Source: Rhynchopus sp. YZ270_cl-10 (taxonomy: Eukaryota; Euglenozoa; Diplonemea; Diplonemida; Diplonemidae). From it: a DNA stretch of 64,000 bases. This document shows, in pieces, positions 9,590 through 20,544 of this stretch. How positions within the stretch are numbered: position 1 is the stretch's first letter; each line of letters opens with the position of its first letter. The notes below the pieces were generated by a model. It saw nothing but the letters and a program-made list of their open reading frames with translations. It had not been told where the DNA came from and ran no database searches. A program made the position numbers and the translations under genes. Where the stretch lies: positions 992,001 to 1,056,000 of the forward strand of contig OZ037877.1 in NCBI GenBank assembly GCA_964035575.1. The letters are read 5' to 3'.

Positions 9590-11142
9590 TTTTTTTTTCA
9601 TTGCAAAAAAAAATTTTTTTTTGTTGAGAGCCTGTGCGTTTGCTGCTTAAAAAGGCCTCCCTATCGTATTGCGCTATCCGTTAAAGGTTGTTGCGAATCA
9701 ACTATCATTCATTTGTGGGTGCGCTTTTGCATCAATGCCTTCTGTTAATAAAAAAAAAAGGTTTGGGTACATTTAGTGCACCCTATTATACCATCTATTC
9801 AGTAGAATAGTTAGTATATGAAACAATCAACAGCTTCTGTTTAATGTTTCGAGGTGTTCCCTTTGCTATGCGGGCCCAGGCATTTTTTTATTTTATTTTC
9901 AAGAGCTTTTTTTTTCCTTTCCTTCTGTGGTGTGCATGTGAGAATACACATTGATCTTTCACATTGTGGTTTGCGACCACTCACAGTTCTTTTTAAAAGC
10001 TATGGGGCACGGTGACACTGTCACAAACCTGTGTGACAGTGTCACACGTTACACAACCCCGCCGTGTATGGTGCGATTAGAATTGAACTGATCCAAAGGA
10101 GATAGGGGAAGACTTTAAAAAGACGCAATGTATTGACACCTCTCAACATTCTCGTTAGATTTTTTTTTTCTTCCAAATAATAGGTATTTTTATGGAGCAT
10201 CATTGGATGCTGAAAATAATAATCACAGGTTTTTTTGTTGCCCCAATTACCCGAAAAAAAAACAATATCCACAGGTAGGTGGTCCCGCGTTCGAGGCGCA
10301 GTATTCCCAGAGACTTTGGCTCATTTTTATCAACTTCTCTTTTATTCCACCATTTTTTTTTTCTCCCCAAGTCCAGTGCATCTGCGTCCGCCGATGAACG
10401 GTGAGGCGTTTGCACTATCAACTTCTCTCTTTTTTGTACTTTATCTGTTACTCAGAACCGCTGCACATTGCGCTTATTTTATTTGTTTTTTTCTCTTTTT
10501 TCTTTTTCACCTTCTGTTGGCCGCCCCACAACACCTGTCTTCTGACATTGGTAAAAGTGTCGATACTGTAACATGAGGTCAGAAGAGGGTCTACGTGAAC
10601 ACTCCATTACGAAGTGAAGCACAGAGAGGCTTAGGTTCATCCGACGGCTTTTCTTGTGTGTGTATTTTTTTTGGTTTTGCTTTTTTGGTTTTTATTTGGT
10701 TTTTTTTTAATACTGGGGGTCAAGAACAAGGGTTTCATCACCACATAGAACAGAATTATGCAAAAGGCTTTCCCATAATAGAATATACACTCTTGAGTCG
10801 ATGCTAGAGGGGTAATATTGCTTTGTGTTTGCGTACCAATCAAGTGTCACTCCGAGGTGATTAAGTGAAGCAAAGACTTAATTTCATATCCAATCTGAAA
10901 AATTCTCTTTTTTTTAGCTATCTAACAGGATACGCGCAAAGTGTATGGGAAAAGCTGAATGCATATTTTTTTGTTTTCTATTTTTGTTCTTTGTCAGGAT
11001 TTAGGTGGTCTGTGGTACAGGGTTTTCTCCAAGGTGGGGTTGTATTTGCACCATTTCTTTTTGGGGGGTAAATTCCTTGAACACATTACCCATTTAAGGT
11101 GTGTGTCGCACGAGAGACCCATTTTTATTGTGTTTTTTTTTC
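9590..11142. other. Intergenic, T-rich, with short repeats
   Basis: No gene is seen. Contents: a family E-like hairpin (9928-9965), a strong palindrome (10011-10049), a family B copy (10386-10435) and several T-runs. The open frames encode Phe-rich strings from T tracts. Confidence 0.5.
10011..10049. repeat. Long hairpin GTGACACTGTCACA
   Basis: GTGACACTGTCACA is followed after a short loop by its inverse TGTGACAGTGTCAC, giving a 14-bp stem. There is no flanking TIR element, and the role is unknown. Confidence 0.75.
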
Positions 11143-11245
11143 AAAGGTGGCTAAGCACGAGAGGCTTAGGTTCATCTTATAAACCTTTCTTTTCTCATAT
11201 TACGGTGCCTCCGCTCTAGAGGCGTTTTGCACTATCAACCCCACC
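11143..11245 (+). repeat. Family A hairpin repeat followed by family B repeat
   Basis: AAAGGTGGCTAAGC-ACGAGAG-GCTTAG forms a 6-bp stem with 7-nt loop (11151-11169), followed by GTTCATCTTATAAACC and a T tract. Family B (AGAGGCGTTTTGCACTATC) follows 40 bp on. TGGCTAAGC matches a Pol III A box. Other family A copies: 4293, 6203, 9249, 15186-15245, 15413-15465, 19470-19515, 21229-21262, 37149-37200, 38680-38725 and 48057-48107. Confidence 0.65.
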
Positions 11246-11344
11246 TTTTTTTAATAGAGGAATGCCCGGCAGCTTTGCTACTCCACAATGTAAATTACAG
11301 CTTTGAGTTTTGCTAGCTTGGGTGGACCTCGGAACGAAGAAAAT

Positions 11345-11396
11345 GCAAACAAAACAAAACAAAACAAAACAAAACAAAACAAAACAAAACAAAACC
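11345..11396. repeat. Microsatellite (AAAAC)n
   Basis: About ten perfect AAAAC units. A shorter run occurs at 13448-13470. Confidence 0.95.
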
Positions 11397-11530
11397 CCAT
11401 CGAAAAATAATGAAAAAAAAAAACCCCGTTTTCGGCTTTTGTTTAGTTGATACTGCCACCCACGTTATACGCGAGGATTTAATCCACGGAACGGTAAAAT
11501 CTTGCGTTGCCACTTGATTTGTCCTTTTTT

Positions 11531-11672
11531 TTTTGGCTGACGAGTGGAAGTGGGAGTAGCACATATCAGATGTAAACCACGAAATGGATTGTAGTACTGC
11601 ACGGTTAGGGTCCACCCCCAGTACAGGTCATTGTACCAAGGTATATTGCCAAGTCAACCCCCCCTTTTTTTT
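11531..11672 (+). repeat. SINE-like family C, most complete copy
   Basis: Contains TGGCTGACGAGTGG (A-box-like and hammerhead-like head), helix TGG/CCA, CGAAATGG, GGTTAGGGTCC (9 of 11 match to a tRNA B box), GGTCATTGTACCAAGGTA and a tail CAAGTCAAC plus C and T runs. Other partial copies: 1965-2012, 2679-2790, 4146-4272, 12290-12362, 12868-12922, 20229-20368, 28470-28520, 30083-30135 and 35015-35060. Confidence 0.6.
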
Positions 11673-12289
11673 TCCGTTGATCTGTGTTGAAGCGCTTCAC
11701 ACCTCCCAACTTCATATTTCCTTTTTTTTTAAAAGTTCTGTTGGCGATCAACACAACTTTGTTAGGCGGCCTCCCTGATGTGCGTTTGAAAGCAGTTGTG
11801 GGGAAGACCTAAGAGCGAGACATTACGGCAGATTACCCAGATGCGCGCACTGTGTGCACTACCACGTGTCTCACAAGCTCTCCCCCCTTTCCTCCCCTCT
11901 TTTTTTCCCTCTTCATCCGCCAATGTTCGGTGAGGTGTTTTGCTACTTTAACTTTTCTCTCTCTCACTTCTCTCTTCCCCACCCCATACCCGCTATTTCA
12001 CGCGCGATTTGACGTGCGAATGTTGCTCTGCATTTTTATCGTGACGCAACACAACAACAAAAAAAGGATGCCTACCATCCTTCCCTGTATGAAACAGTCT
12101 CTGCACGACAGAGAGAGGTACATACCAGGTTTCAACCCCAAGTGTAATACTCCCACCCACGCGATAAACGTTCGAGAAACTGTCAGCAGGGAAAGAAGAC
12201 CCTATTGAGTTTGACCCTAGTCTGACGTTGTGCAGTGACATGAGAGGCGAGCAGGCGAGACAATAAAAGACCATTTCTCTCTATCGGTA

Positions 12290-12362
12290 CACCCCCGGTC
12301 ATTGTACCAAAGGTACACTGATTCACGAGCGGGCTGTTGTATTTCAAGTCAACTTCTTTGTT
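12290..12362 (+). repeat. SINE-like family C, 3' part
   Basis: GGTCATTGTACCAAAGGTAC, then ACGAGCGGGCTGTTGTATTT and CAAGTCAAC, match the 3' half of family C. A second 3' copy (ACGAGAGGGCTTTGTATTTC then CAAGTCAAC and T11) lies at 12868-12922. Confidence 0.6.
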
Positions 12363-13052
12363 AAGGGAGGCCCTCAGGGGGGTTTCTCCCTCTTTTCACC
12401 TTTTAAGGTACCACATAGAAAGGCTAGGGCTCATGTGAGAAGAAAAAATTGCTCTATTTTTTTGGGCAAAAAAAAAAAAAATCTTCTGTAGTACAAAGGG
12501 TTCGGCCGATATTGAGTAGATCTTTGCACCAGTGGGTGTAAAGTGAATGTGGATGTATATAAAAAAGAGAGTGGAGATTTGTACAAACTGTGGCAACACA
12601 AACCCGAGGCAACTGCACTAATCCAACAATTTATCAAAAAAAAAAAAAAAAAAATGGGGGGGAAAAAAAAACAACAACGAACACACCTCAAAGTGAACAT
12701 CTTTCCAAAAAAAAAAAAAAAGACAGAACCCCTTCTTCCCACCCTATAAAGCAATACACACTGTATTGCAACTAAGTTTTTTTTTTCTCTCCTTCTTGTT
12801 AGAACGCGAACCTGTGTAGCTGAGACACATATAAAATAAATATTACCCCGTGGATTATGTTTTTTTTGAAGGTACACTGTTCACGAGAGGGCTTTGTATT
12901 TCAAGTCAACTTTTTTTTTTTTGGACCGGAAAATATTTGGTCCGAGATCGTTTGGACTGTATTTAAATTTGGTCTTTTTTTTAAATATTTTGGAGGGCCA
13001 TTTGGTGCTTACTCTTACAGTAGGATTGAAGGGACCAAAATAGGGGGTGTCT

Positions 13053-13076
13053 AATACAAGAGGTACCTCTTGTATT
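13053..13076. repeat. Perfect 24-bp palindrome
   Basis: AATACAAGAGGT is followed immediately by its inverse ACCTCTTGTATT. No associated element is seen. Confidence 0.8.
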
Positions 13077-13087
13077 CGCCCCCCTCA

Positions 13088-13215
13088 GTAACGTTCCCTT
13101 CTTCCTCTCTGACTTCGTGTCTACAGCACTAATACTACTAATCAAAAAAATAAACAGAGCACAAAAAAAGCACTTTCAAAACAAATAAACATTTTTCAAA
13201 CCCCCTCAGTAATAC
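13088..13215 (+). repeat. Repeat family F upstream of a gene, partner 53238-53340
   Basis: Shared blocks are AGTAACG, CCCTTC, TCTGACTTC, GTCTACA, AATCAAAAA, AACAGAGCACAAA and GCACTTTCAAAACAAA. Each copy lies 300-560 bp upstream of a gene start (13770, 53663). It may be a repeat or a shared 5' regulatory segment. Confidence 0.5.
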
Positions 13216-13769
13216 AAAAAAAAAAAAAACTACATAATTACGAACACGGTGGTTCATAGAGGAAGTATGATAGGGTCTATGTAAATTATTATTTTCTTCT
13301 TTTTCTTTTTCTTTTTCTTTTTTGAAAGGTATTGTGTGTACAGTGCTTGCACCTTTTCATCTTCGCAATATTTTTTTTTTTTTTTTGTCTTTCCCTTAGT
13401 GGAAAGGGCTCAGGGGAGCAGAGAAGAGAGTAAAAACCAGGTGTTTCAAAACAAAACAAAACAAAACAAAAAAAAAGTGTATAGTGCAGCTCATCCCTCG
13501 AGGGGGTGTCTACACCTAATACAAACCAAGTTTTCACTTCCCAAAAAAAAAGAAAAAAAATACCCTCCCCTCCAACCTCCCCTTTTGATTTTTTTTTGTC
13601 ACACCTAATAATCCCCACCCCCTCATCCACCACCTTAACCTATCCTACAGAAAACCCCAGCTCATTTCATTTTTTGTTTTTTTTGTTTTTTTTTTACATG
13701 CGCTGGTGAATAGAGTTAACACCATACTCTTCTTTCCCCACCCCTTCGTTTCTCATATCTAAAAAGGCG

Positions 13770-14498
13770 ATGACCCCCACGGTGTGGGTGATGATTGCGG
13801 TGTTGGGTGTGGGGCATGAGTATGACAATTCCTCCTCCTCTTCTTCTTCCTCTAATAGTAGTGACAGCGACAGCTATAGCGAAAGCGATGTAGGTAACTG
13901 CACCAACCCTGATACCTGCAGTAGCAGTGACGACTGCTGTGACGGCTTCCGCTGTGGCTCGCAAGACATCCTAGATGAGCCATTCGTCTGCTGGGAGAAG
14001 ATGCACGACGGCTCCTCCAAACGCGGCATTATCATCCTTGTCATCACATTAATGTCCCTCGCTTGCTCTCTCTATTTAAGCTTCCTAGTATACACAGGTC
14101 TTATCATGCCGGATCCTCTCAAGGTGCTTGCAGAAAAGAAAAATGTATCGGAAACAACAAGGTTAGTGCAAGAGAAGCCAGCCTATTCCACAGCACGCAC
14201 CTTGTTTACCCAAAGTGTCGAGCATGGGGACGTCCTGACGCAGCCGATTACCCTAAAAAAGTCTCAGGTGTTGATTGTAACGGAAGGGGAGGTGCCAGGG
14301 GGGGATGTAGGTTATGTGTCAAGAGAACCAATTTCCGCATCCATGCCAGTAGAGGGAGCAGCAGGGCGCAAGGGGGCTGTTGGGGCAGGTGTGATAGCGG
14401 CAGCGGGGTCGTTCCCCCCCGGGGATGGTGTAGAGCATAGTGGTGCTCTTCCTGCATCTCTGCACCTTTCCTTCCATCTGCAAAATGATGAAGGGTGA
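13770..14498 (+). CDS. Small type I membrane protein with knottin-like six-cysteine module
   Basis: The product has 242 residues. Residues 1-15 are hydrophobic and could be a signal peptide. A Ser/Asp-rich linker (20-40) leads to six cysteines at 44, 50, 56, 57, 62 and 74, spaced C-x5-C-x5-CC-x4-C-x11-C, the order of an inhibitor-cystine-knot fold. A transmembrane segment (about 86-112) follows, then a 130-residue tail that becomes Gly/Ala-rich. The predicted topology puts the cysteine module outside the cell. The last 100 codons lie in a 311-bp segment that is tandemly repeated just downstream. I do not recognise the family; knot spacing alone does not establish function. The start is the first in-frame ATG and precedes the hydrophobic stretch. 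The true C-terminus is uncertain because it falls in the duplication. Confidence 0.65.
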   Translation: MTPTVWVMIAVLGVGHEYDNSSSSSSSSNSSDSDSYSESDVGNCTNPDTCSSSDDCCDGFRCGSQDILDEPFVCWEKMHDGSSKRGIIILVITLMSLACSLYLSFLVYTGLIMPDPLKVLAEKKNVSETTRLVQEKPAYSTARTLFTQSVEHGDVLTQPITLKKSQVLIVTEGEVPGGDVGYVSREPISASMPVEGAAGRKGAVGAGVIAAAGSFPPGDGVEHSGALPASLHLSFHLQNDEG

Positions 14499-14510
14499 AG
14501 GGAATGTGAA

Positions 14511-14813
14511 CCTTGTTTACCCAAAGTGTCGAGCATGGGGACGTCCTGACGCAGCTGATTACCTTTTAAAAAAGTCTCAGGTGTTGATTGCAACGGAAGG
14601 GGAGGTGCCAGGGGGGGATGTGGAGTACGTGTCGGGAGGACCAATTTCCGCATCCATGCCAGAGGGAGCAGCAGGGCGCAAGGGGGCTGTTGGGCAGGTG
14701 TGATAGCGGCAGCGGGGTCGTTCCCCCCCGGGGATGGTGTAGAGCATAGTGGTGCTCTTCCTGCATCTCTGCACCTTTCCTTCCATCTGCAAAATGATGA
14801 GGGGTGAAGGGAA
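14511..14813 (+). pseudogene. Tandem duplicate of the 3' end of the preceding gene, frame lost
   Basis: Positions 14511-14813 repeat 14200-14503 at about 95 percent identity (311-bp offset). Relative to copy 1 there is a 2-base gain before the AAAAAAGTC run, a 3-base loss in the SMPVEG region and a 1-base loss in a G-run. The copy therefore no longer reads in one frame. It is a recent partial duplication. Confidence 0.8.
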
Positions 14814-15611
14814 CTTTCATAGGGATTTTTTTTTGTGGTAACACGCTGGGGGTAAAAGGGGGGAGGGGGGGGGAGAGGTTTAACCGCTAGACAATAATCT
14901 TGAGTGGTTGAATCTTGAAAAGATTCGCCTTTTGTTGTGTATTGATTTTTTTTTTGTTTGAATTCTGTTTCGTTCGATCGTAGAGGGTGATACTGTAACT
15001 GAAAAGGAAACCTTTCCTCACCTTCGGTTACTTTTTTTTGGTATTGACTCCCGTCACTTAGCACTGCCGAGGTGGTGTGGCTGCTCTTTGTGTTCTGTCC
15101 CCTCCCTTTCCCTCCCCTTTTTTACATTTATGTTGTGCCGCATAGCTTCAGATTTCCTTGCAGGCTTTTCTCTATTGTGTTTTCCAAGGTGACTAAGCAC
15201 GGAAAATAGGTTGTTTAGGTTCATCTTATAAACTTTTTTCTTAGTTTGCCATAACTGTTGTCCAATTTTCACACATCCGTGTAACCGCGCTCATGCTCGA
15301 ACACAATGCAGTACGTGCCAAAATTACGAGCTCCAGTTGGGTATTTGACATTATCCCAGGCAATGTCCTTGTGGAATTTTCTCCAGATGCTGTGCGATAC
15401 CGATTGTCGCTCAAAGGTGACTAAGCACAGAGAGGCTTAGGGTTCATCTTATAAAATTTTCTTTGTTTGCGCTGTAGTTATATAGCCACGCTCATCCCCG
15501 TTTTTTTTTGTCTTTTTTTTGACTTTCTCCAACTTTATTTATAGCTCAAACAATGCCCGATTCTTTAGGAAAAAAAAAACATATTGAATGCGAACTGTTG
15601 TTCTGTGATGA
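14814..15611. other. Intergenic with two family A repeats
   Basis: Two family A copies (15186-15245 and 15413-15465) lie 227 bp apart, each with GGTGACTAAGCAC and TTCATCTTATAAA before T runs. No gene is seen. Confidence 0.55.
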
Positions 15612-15663
15612 TAGGCTAGTTGACGCCACGGGTCGGTTTAGGAAATTTGTCCATTTTTCTGGA

Positions 15664-16043
15664 AAATCGTGTCCCATACCCCCCCATACCGCCCTCAAAT
15701 GCCCCCAAACCCTCCAAAACCCTCGCGAACCCTCGCATACCCTACCATACCCAACCATACCCTGCCGTACCCTCCCATACCGCACGTTTGCCTTTTTTTT
15801 GGGATAATCATGTCCCATACCGTGCCATACCCTGCCATGCCCTGCCATACCGTGCCAAACCCTGCCATACCGTGCCACACCCTGCCATACCCGTGCCAAA
15901 CCGTGCCAAACCGTGCCATACCCGTGCCAAACCGTGCCAAACCGTGCCATACCCGTGCCAAACCGTGCCATACCGTGCCATACCCTGCCATACCATGCCA
16001 AACCCTGCCATACCGTGCCAAACCGTGCCATACCCTCCCGGTA
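15664..16043. repeat. Degenerate CCATACCGTG-type satellite, block 1
   Basis: Decamer-like units CCATACCCTG, CCATACCGTG, CCAAACCGTG and CCATACCCGTG alternate with drift that increases toward the left edge. A similar block sits at 16884-17170 on the far side of the heptamer array. Confidence 0.9.
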
Positions 16044-16881
16044 CTGGGTACTGGCTAATGGCTAATGGCTAATGGCTAATGGCTAATGGCTAATGGCTAA
16101 TGGCTAATGGCTAATGGCTAATGGCTAATGGCTAATGGCTAATGGCTAATGGCTAATGGCTAATGGCTAATGGCTAATGGCTAATGGCTAATGGCTAATG
16201 GCTAATGGCTAATGGCTAATGGCTAATGGCTAATGGCTAATGGCTAATGGCTAATGGCTAATGGCTAATGGCTAATGGCTAATGGCTAATGGCTAATGGC
16301 TAATGGCTAATGGCTAATGGCTAATGGCTAATGGCTAATGGCTAATGGCTAATGGCTAATGGCTAATGGCTAATGGCTAATGGCTAATGGCTAATGGCTA
16401 ATGGCTAATGGCTAATGGCTAATGGCTAATGGCTAATGGCTAATGGCTAATGGCTAATGGCTAATGGCTAATGGCTAATGGCTAATGGCTAATGGCTAAT
16501 GGCTAATGGCTAATGGCTAATGGCTAATGGCTAATGGCTAATGGCTAATGGCTAATGGCTAATGGCTAATGGCTAATGGCTAATGGCTAATGGCTAATGG
16601 CTAATGGCTAATGGCTAATGGCTAATGGCTAATGGCTAATGGCTAATGGCTAATGGCTAATGGCTAATGGCTAATGGCTAATGGCTAATGGCTAATGGCT
16701 AATGGCTAATGGCTAATGGCTAATGGCTAATGGCTAATGGCTAATGGCTAATGGCTAATGGCTAATGGCTAATGGCTAATGGCTAATGGCTAATGGCTAA
16801 TGGCTAATGGCTAATGGCTAATGGCTAATGGCTAATGGCTAATGGCTAATGGCTAATGGCTAATGGCTAATGGCTAATGGC
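16044..16881. repeat. Satellite array, 7-bp monomer TGGCTAA
   Basis: About 119 near-perfect copies start after GGTACTGGGTAC. Its uniformity against the degenerate flanking decamers suggests recent expansion. Confidence 0.96.
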
Positions 16882-17197
16882 TACCCGTGCCACACTGTGC
16901 TACACCCTGCCACACTGCGCCACACCCGTGCCAAACCGTGCCACACCCGTGCCAAACCGTGCCACACCCTGCCATACCCTGCCACACCCTGCCATACCGT
17001 GCCATACCGTGCCACACCCGTGCCAAACCGTGCCACACCCTGCCATACCCTGCCACACCCGTGCCAAACCGTGCCATACCCTGCCATACCCTACCATACC
17101 CTGCCCTACCCTTACTAACCCTCTCAAACCCCCCCAAATCTGCCCAAATCCTCTCAAACCCTCCCAAACCCAAATGTCCGTGACGTCAACTAGCCTA

Positions 17198-19427
17198 GAT
17201 GAGAAAAACAGACCTTTGCAAAACTGTGGATCTATTTGCAAGACTGTGCTAAACACAGAGGGTGCCATTTGAGCAGACCCCGGTAGGGTCGTGGTCAACA
17301 TAATAGAAACCACCATTGGTAGAAGCTGGGTGTGAATTCACATTTTTTTGCAATCTCGAGCTGGATCCTGCAGGATCACACTGTCTTTTAGTGGTGTCTG
17401 TATCCCAGGGGTGTGTCATCCGATGTAATTAAGAAAGCAACAGAAAATCAGACAGGGGGGAATTTTGTGCGTACTCCCACACCCCCCGTTTTTTCTCTCT
17501 TTTTTTGTTTTAACGCACACTACTTTGTGAGCGGGAAGTGTCAACGTTGTTCACTCTCCCAACCGTGCTCCGCAACATCACCCACCCTACAACGCGTGGA
17601 AGTAGGGCGGAAGCGTCAACGCATCAAACAATTACAAGAAAAGGGGTGGTGAGGGAACGGCAAATGGCACTCTTCTGTTTTGATAATATGAGAACAGTCA
17701 GCCGTACACTCAGCCGTCACCCCCCCTTTCTCTGTTTTGTGGACTTCCGATTTTTTTACGATTACCTACAGTGCGGGTTTGGTGCAATGCATTTATCCCT
17801 GGCTTTGTATCTAACCACGTTTTCTTGTTGCTTTACGCGGGGGTTCCAGGCCACTCAATTCAGTGGGAGATACTGGGGTCAGTTTTTCTGTTCTTGTTTT
17901 CGAGGGGACTGCACAAACAGCAGCCCGTTATATTTTGGCATAAGGAAAGTCTGGCCCACTAAGTGTGGCTTTCGGAGCTTTTTGTTTATCTTTCCTCGCA
18001 GTGTTCCTAGAAACTGGAATCGCCAACGTTTTAATCGCCTGGTACCGACTATCTTCTTCCTCCCGTTACATCATCTTGCACCACAATTCAGATCCCTCAC
18101 ACTGTTTGTTTGGCAGCGTTCAGCGAAAAATTAAGACCGATCTACGTCCCGTATTTCTTGTTTTTCGTTCAAACCCTCCGACACACCCAAACGAAACTAA
18201 ACTTCCCCTTTCCTAGTCGAGTTCTCAAGATCAGGTGGCGTGGAAGCCCTGCCACAGCTCTGAGTCCCTGAGGTTTGCATTGTCACACTTTACCCCCATT
18301 TTTTTTGAGATGGATTTTATTTCAGGGGGGCTAAAGAACCCCACAGATTGTGGAGCGATAAACGAACCCTTTTATTTTTTTATAGTCATTTCATCGTGTG
18401 GGAAGATTTATTTATTTTTGTTTTGAATTATTTTTGTGGCTGAGCGTGGAGCTCAAAAACGCTGCCAAAACGACTTTCCTGTATTTCGAAACTCATCTCT
18501 CTTTGCTAACAGTTTTTTTTTTTCCTGGGTTTTTTCTTCCCCCCCCTTTTTTTTTATTGTTGTCACTCTTGACTGAGAATGTAGTGTTGACTTGACGAGA
18601 TTGAATAGGGTTTTACGGGGAAACATGATGTGTCTAAGATATGTCGATAATATAATATTGCACGCATCTGAACCAATATTTTTCACCACTGAAACAACAT
18701 TTCTCCAGGAGAAACCTTCACAAAGAAACGGAGGCAAAAACAAAATTCCCTGGAGAAACAAAACCAGAAAAGGGAAAGGGATTATATTTTGTGCAACAGA
18801 ATATTTAGCCCCCTTTTTTTGCTTTTCTAGCCAACTCTGCATCCAACTCAAAAAAAAATCATGTGCCATCATATTAAGATATGTGGATATGTGTTGCGTG
18901 CAAGATCAGATCCCACAAAGGGTGCAGGTTCGTCTGGACAGCAGGACGGTGTTCCGTGAACTTTCTCTTGAAAACTTGGTTGTATTAGTGTAGACCCAAG
19001 GATGAACTCCATTATATTTTTTTTTTATTATAGTGGTGGTAGAGGGGCACCAAGGTTCCCTAGGAAGTAAGGAACCTAGTAATCAGAGCTTAGAGTGTCA
19101 GTGTGTACGTCAATTCGTTTTATTTTTATTTTTTTTGCACATTTTTTGGTGTCGCAAAAAGGAGGGGTTGCAAATACATGTTTCATCACCTTCCTCTCAA
19201 TTTTTTTCTTTTTCCTTTTTTTCAGATGTGTGCACGAGAGGCTTATCTTCATTTTCAAATTTTATTTTGCTTTTTTCCTTCGTTTCCTGTCTCTCACTTC
19301 ATATGCAACTGCCACTCACGGAGTGACGAATTTAACACACAAAACAAAGGTGCGGGTTTCCACGTCCCTGAGTGTGCAGCTTATATGAATGCAAATCAGA
19401 TTTCTTTCCCCCTTTTTTATAACCCGG
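17198..19427. other. Intergenic, repeats and doubtful open frames
   Basis: Contains the partner of the 6650 repeat (17515-17690), a repeat shared with 52720-52840 (about 18035-18245), and a minus-strand family D copy (18945-19010). Overlapping frames at 17538-18134 and 17965-18216 are Phe/Leu-rich, but no single frame is sustained and a repeat covers their end, so I do not call a gene. Confidence 0.5.
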
Positions 19428-19515
19428 TGCCTGAGGTCCAGATGCGTTTGCACTTACAACTTCCATTTTAGGTGACTAAGCACGAGAGGCTTAGGATCAT
19501 CTTACAAACTTTTCC
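19428..19515 (+). repeat. Family B repeat joined to family A repeat
   Basis: AGATGCGTTTGCACTTACAA (B) is followed within 25 bp by GGTGACTAAGC-ACGAGAG-GCTTAGGATCATC (A). The same pair occurs in reverse order at 11143-11245. Confidence 0.65.
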
Positions 19516-19750
19516 TTCTTTTTATTAGGACGACTGAGCTTGTTGGATCAGATCCCAAGAAGCTGTAAAGCACCTTTGTCCCTTTGTAGCACTGTATCCC
19601 CCCCTTTTAACGCACCCTCCTCGCTCAACGAGGAGAGACCATGTTTTGTTTTTTTAATATTCTTTCGTTGATACGTCTGCGCTTAGTTGCATCTTAACCA
19701 ACTTTCCAACCGGAACCTAAAACCCTCAACCAAGTATGCCATAATGACTA

Positions 19751-20081
19751 CCGTAAAAATATTTATTCTGGGCTGTAACTATTCTGAGACAGAAGTATAC
19801 TGGACCGGAACAAAACTGGAACACTTGGGGTTTTTGGGGGTGTCCCAGTTTTGTTCCGGCCCAGAACAGTTCTGTTGGGGTAGAATTTTTATCCCCATTC
19901 CCACCCCACCCAGGTGCATAGTGCATCTTTGGGCAAAAAAAATTCGTCGCACTCCTCGTTTTTTTTTGACAAGGCACGGATACCCCCCCAAAACAATGCT
20001 GGTACGGAACAAAACTGGAACAATCGACGATTTTTTGGGGTGTTCCAGTTTTGTTCCAACCCAGAATAAATATTTTTACGG
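19751..20081. mobile_element. TA-flanked MITE, 331 bp, nested hairpins
   Basis: The TIR CCGTAAAAATATTTATTCTG has its inverse at 20062-20081, and TA flanks both ends, as in Tc1/mariner-type elements. Two internal hairpins of GGAACAAAACTGGAACA lie at about 19806-19860 and 20007-20057. A shorter relative with the same ends is at 52588-52677. Confidence 0.85.
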
Positions 20082-20228
20082 TATGTAAAAATGAGATGCA
20101 AAATCATGTCATTTTTTTATGTTATTTTATCATGTCTTGTATGTCATGTACGCCAGATCACCTATTGGCGTGTGTACATCACACCTAATTACCTTGCCCT
20201 GTGTCTTTAATGATCTCCGTTTTATCAT

Positions 20229-20368
20229 GACCCGACGAGTGGAAGCGGGAGTAGGGCATATCAGATGTAAACAGAAAATGCGTTTGTAGGGAAAATCATT
20301 GGCTTGGTCTCACGCACCAAAAGGTACACTGTTCACGAGGGGTTTTGTAGGTCAAAGTCACATTTTTT
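20229..20368 (+). repeat. SINE-like family C, near full length
   Basis: CGACGAGTGGAAGCGGGAGT, CATATCAGATGTAAAC, GCACCAAAAGGTACACTG and ACGAGGGG are followed by a T tail. The head reads CCGACGAG, so the hammerhead-like core is not intact here. Confidence 0.6.
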
Positions 20369-20544
20369 TCTTCTTCTTTCTCTTTCAATTAAAGGTCTAT
20401 GTATGGCTCTTCACTCGCGTTAGTATAACACTCTAGGTTCCAAAGATGAGTGCCGGTTGGTGTTGCGTTGCTCTCCCTTTGTGATGCCTTTAGAAGAGTT
20501 ATCAGCACTTTTCAAACATTTTTTTTTTTATTCCCACTAATAAG

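Larger units (their letters stand above)
15612..17197. mobile_element. TIR-bounded composite of satellites, 1586 bp
   Basis: The ends are TAGGCTAGTTGACGCCACGG and, inverted, TAGGCTAGTTGACGTCACGG, flanked by GATGA on both sides (15607-15611, 17198-17202). The interior is only repeats: a degenerate CCATACC(C/G)TG decamer block, a TGGCTAA heptamer array, then a second decamer block. There is no coding capacity. The superfamily is unclear; a 5-bp duplication or TA target are both possible. Confidence 0.7.

Noticed and set aside
16044-16881. Telomere-like repeat (TGGCTAA)
   Set aside because: The array is internal, flanked on both sides by degenerate decamers and TIRs, and no end-like structure is present. 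Euglenozoan telomeres known to me use TTAGGG.
17538-18134. Possible multi-pass protein, with a faint ALG10-like patch (FVWQR)
   Set aside because: No frame is sustained, the patch lies in a non-coding repeat shared with 52720-52840, and the similarity rests on a handful of residues.
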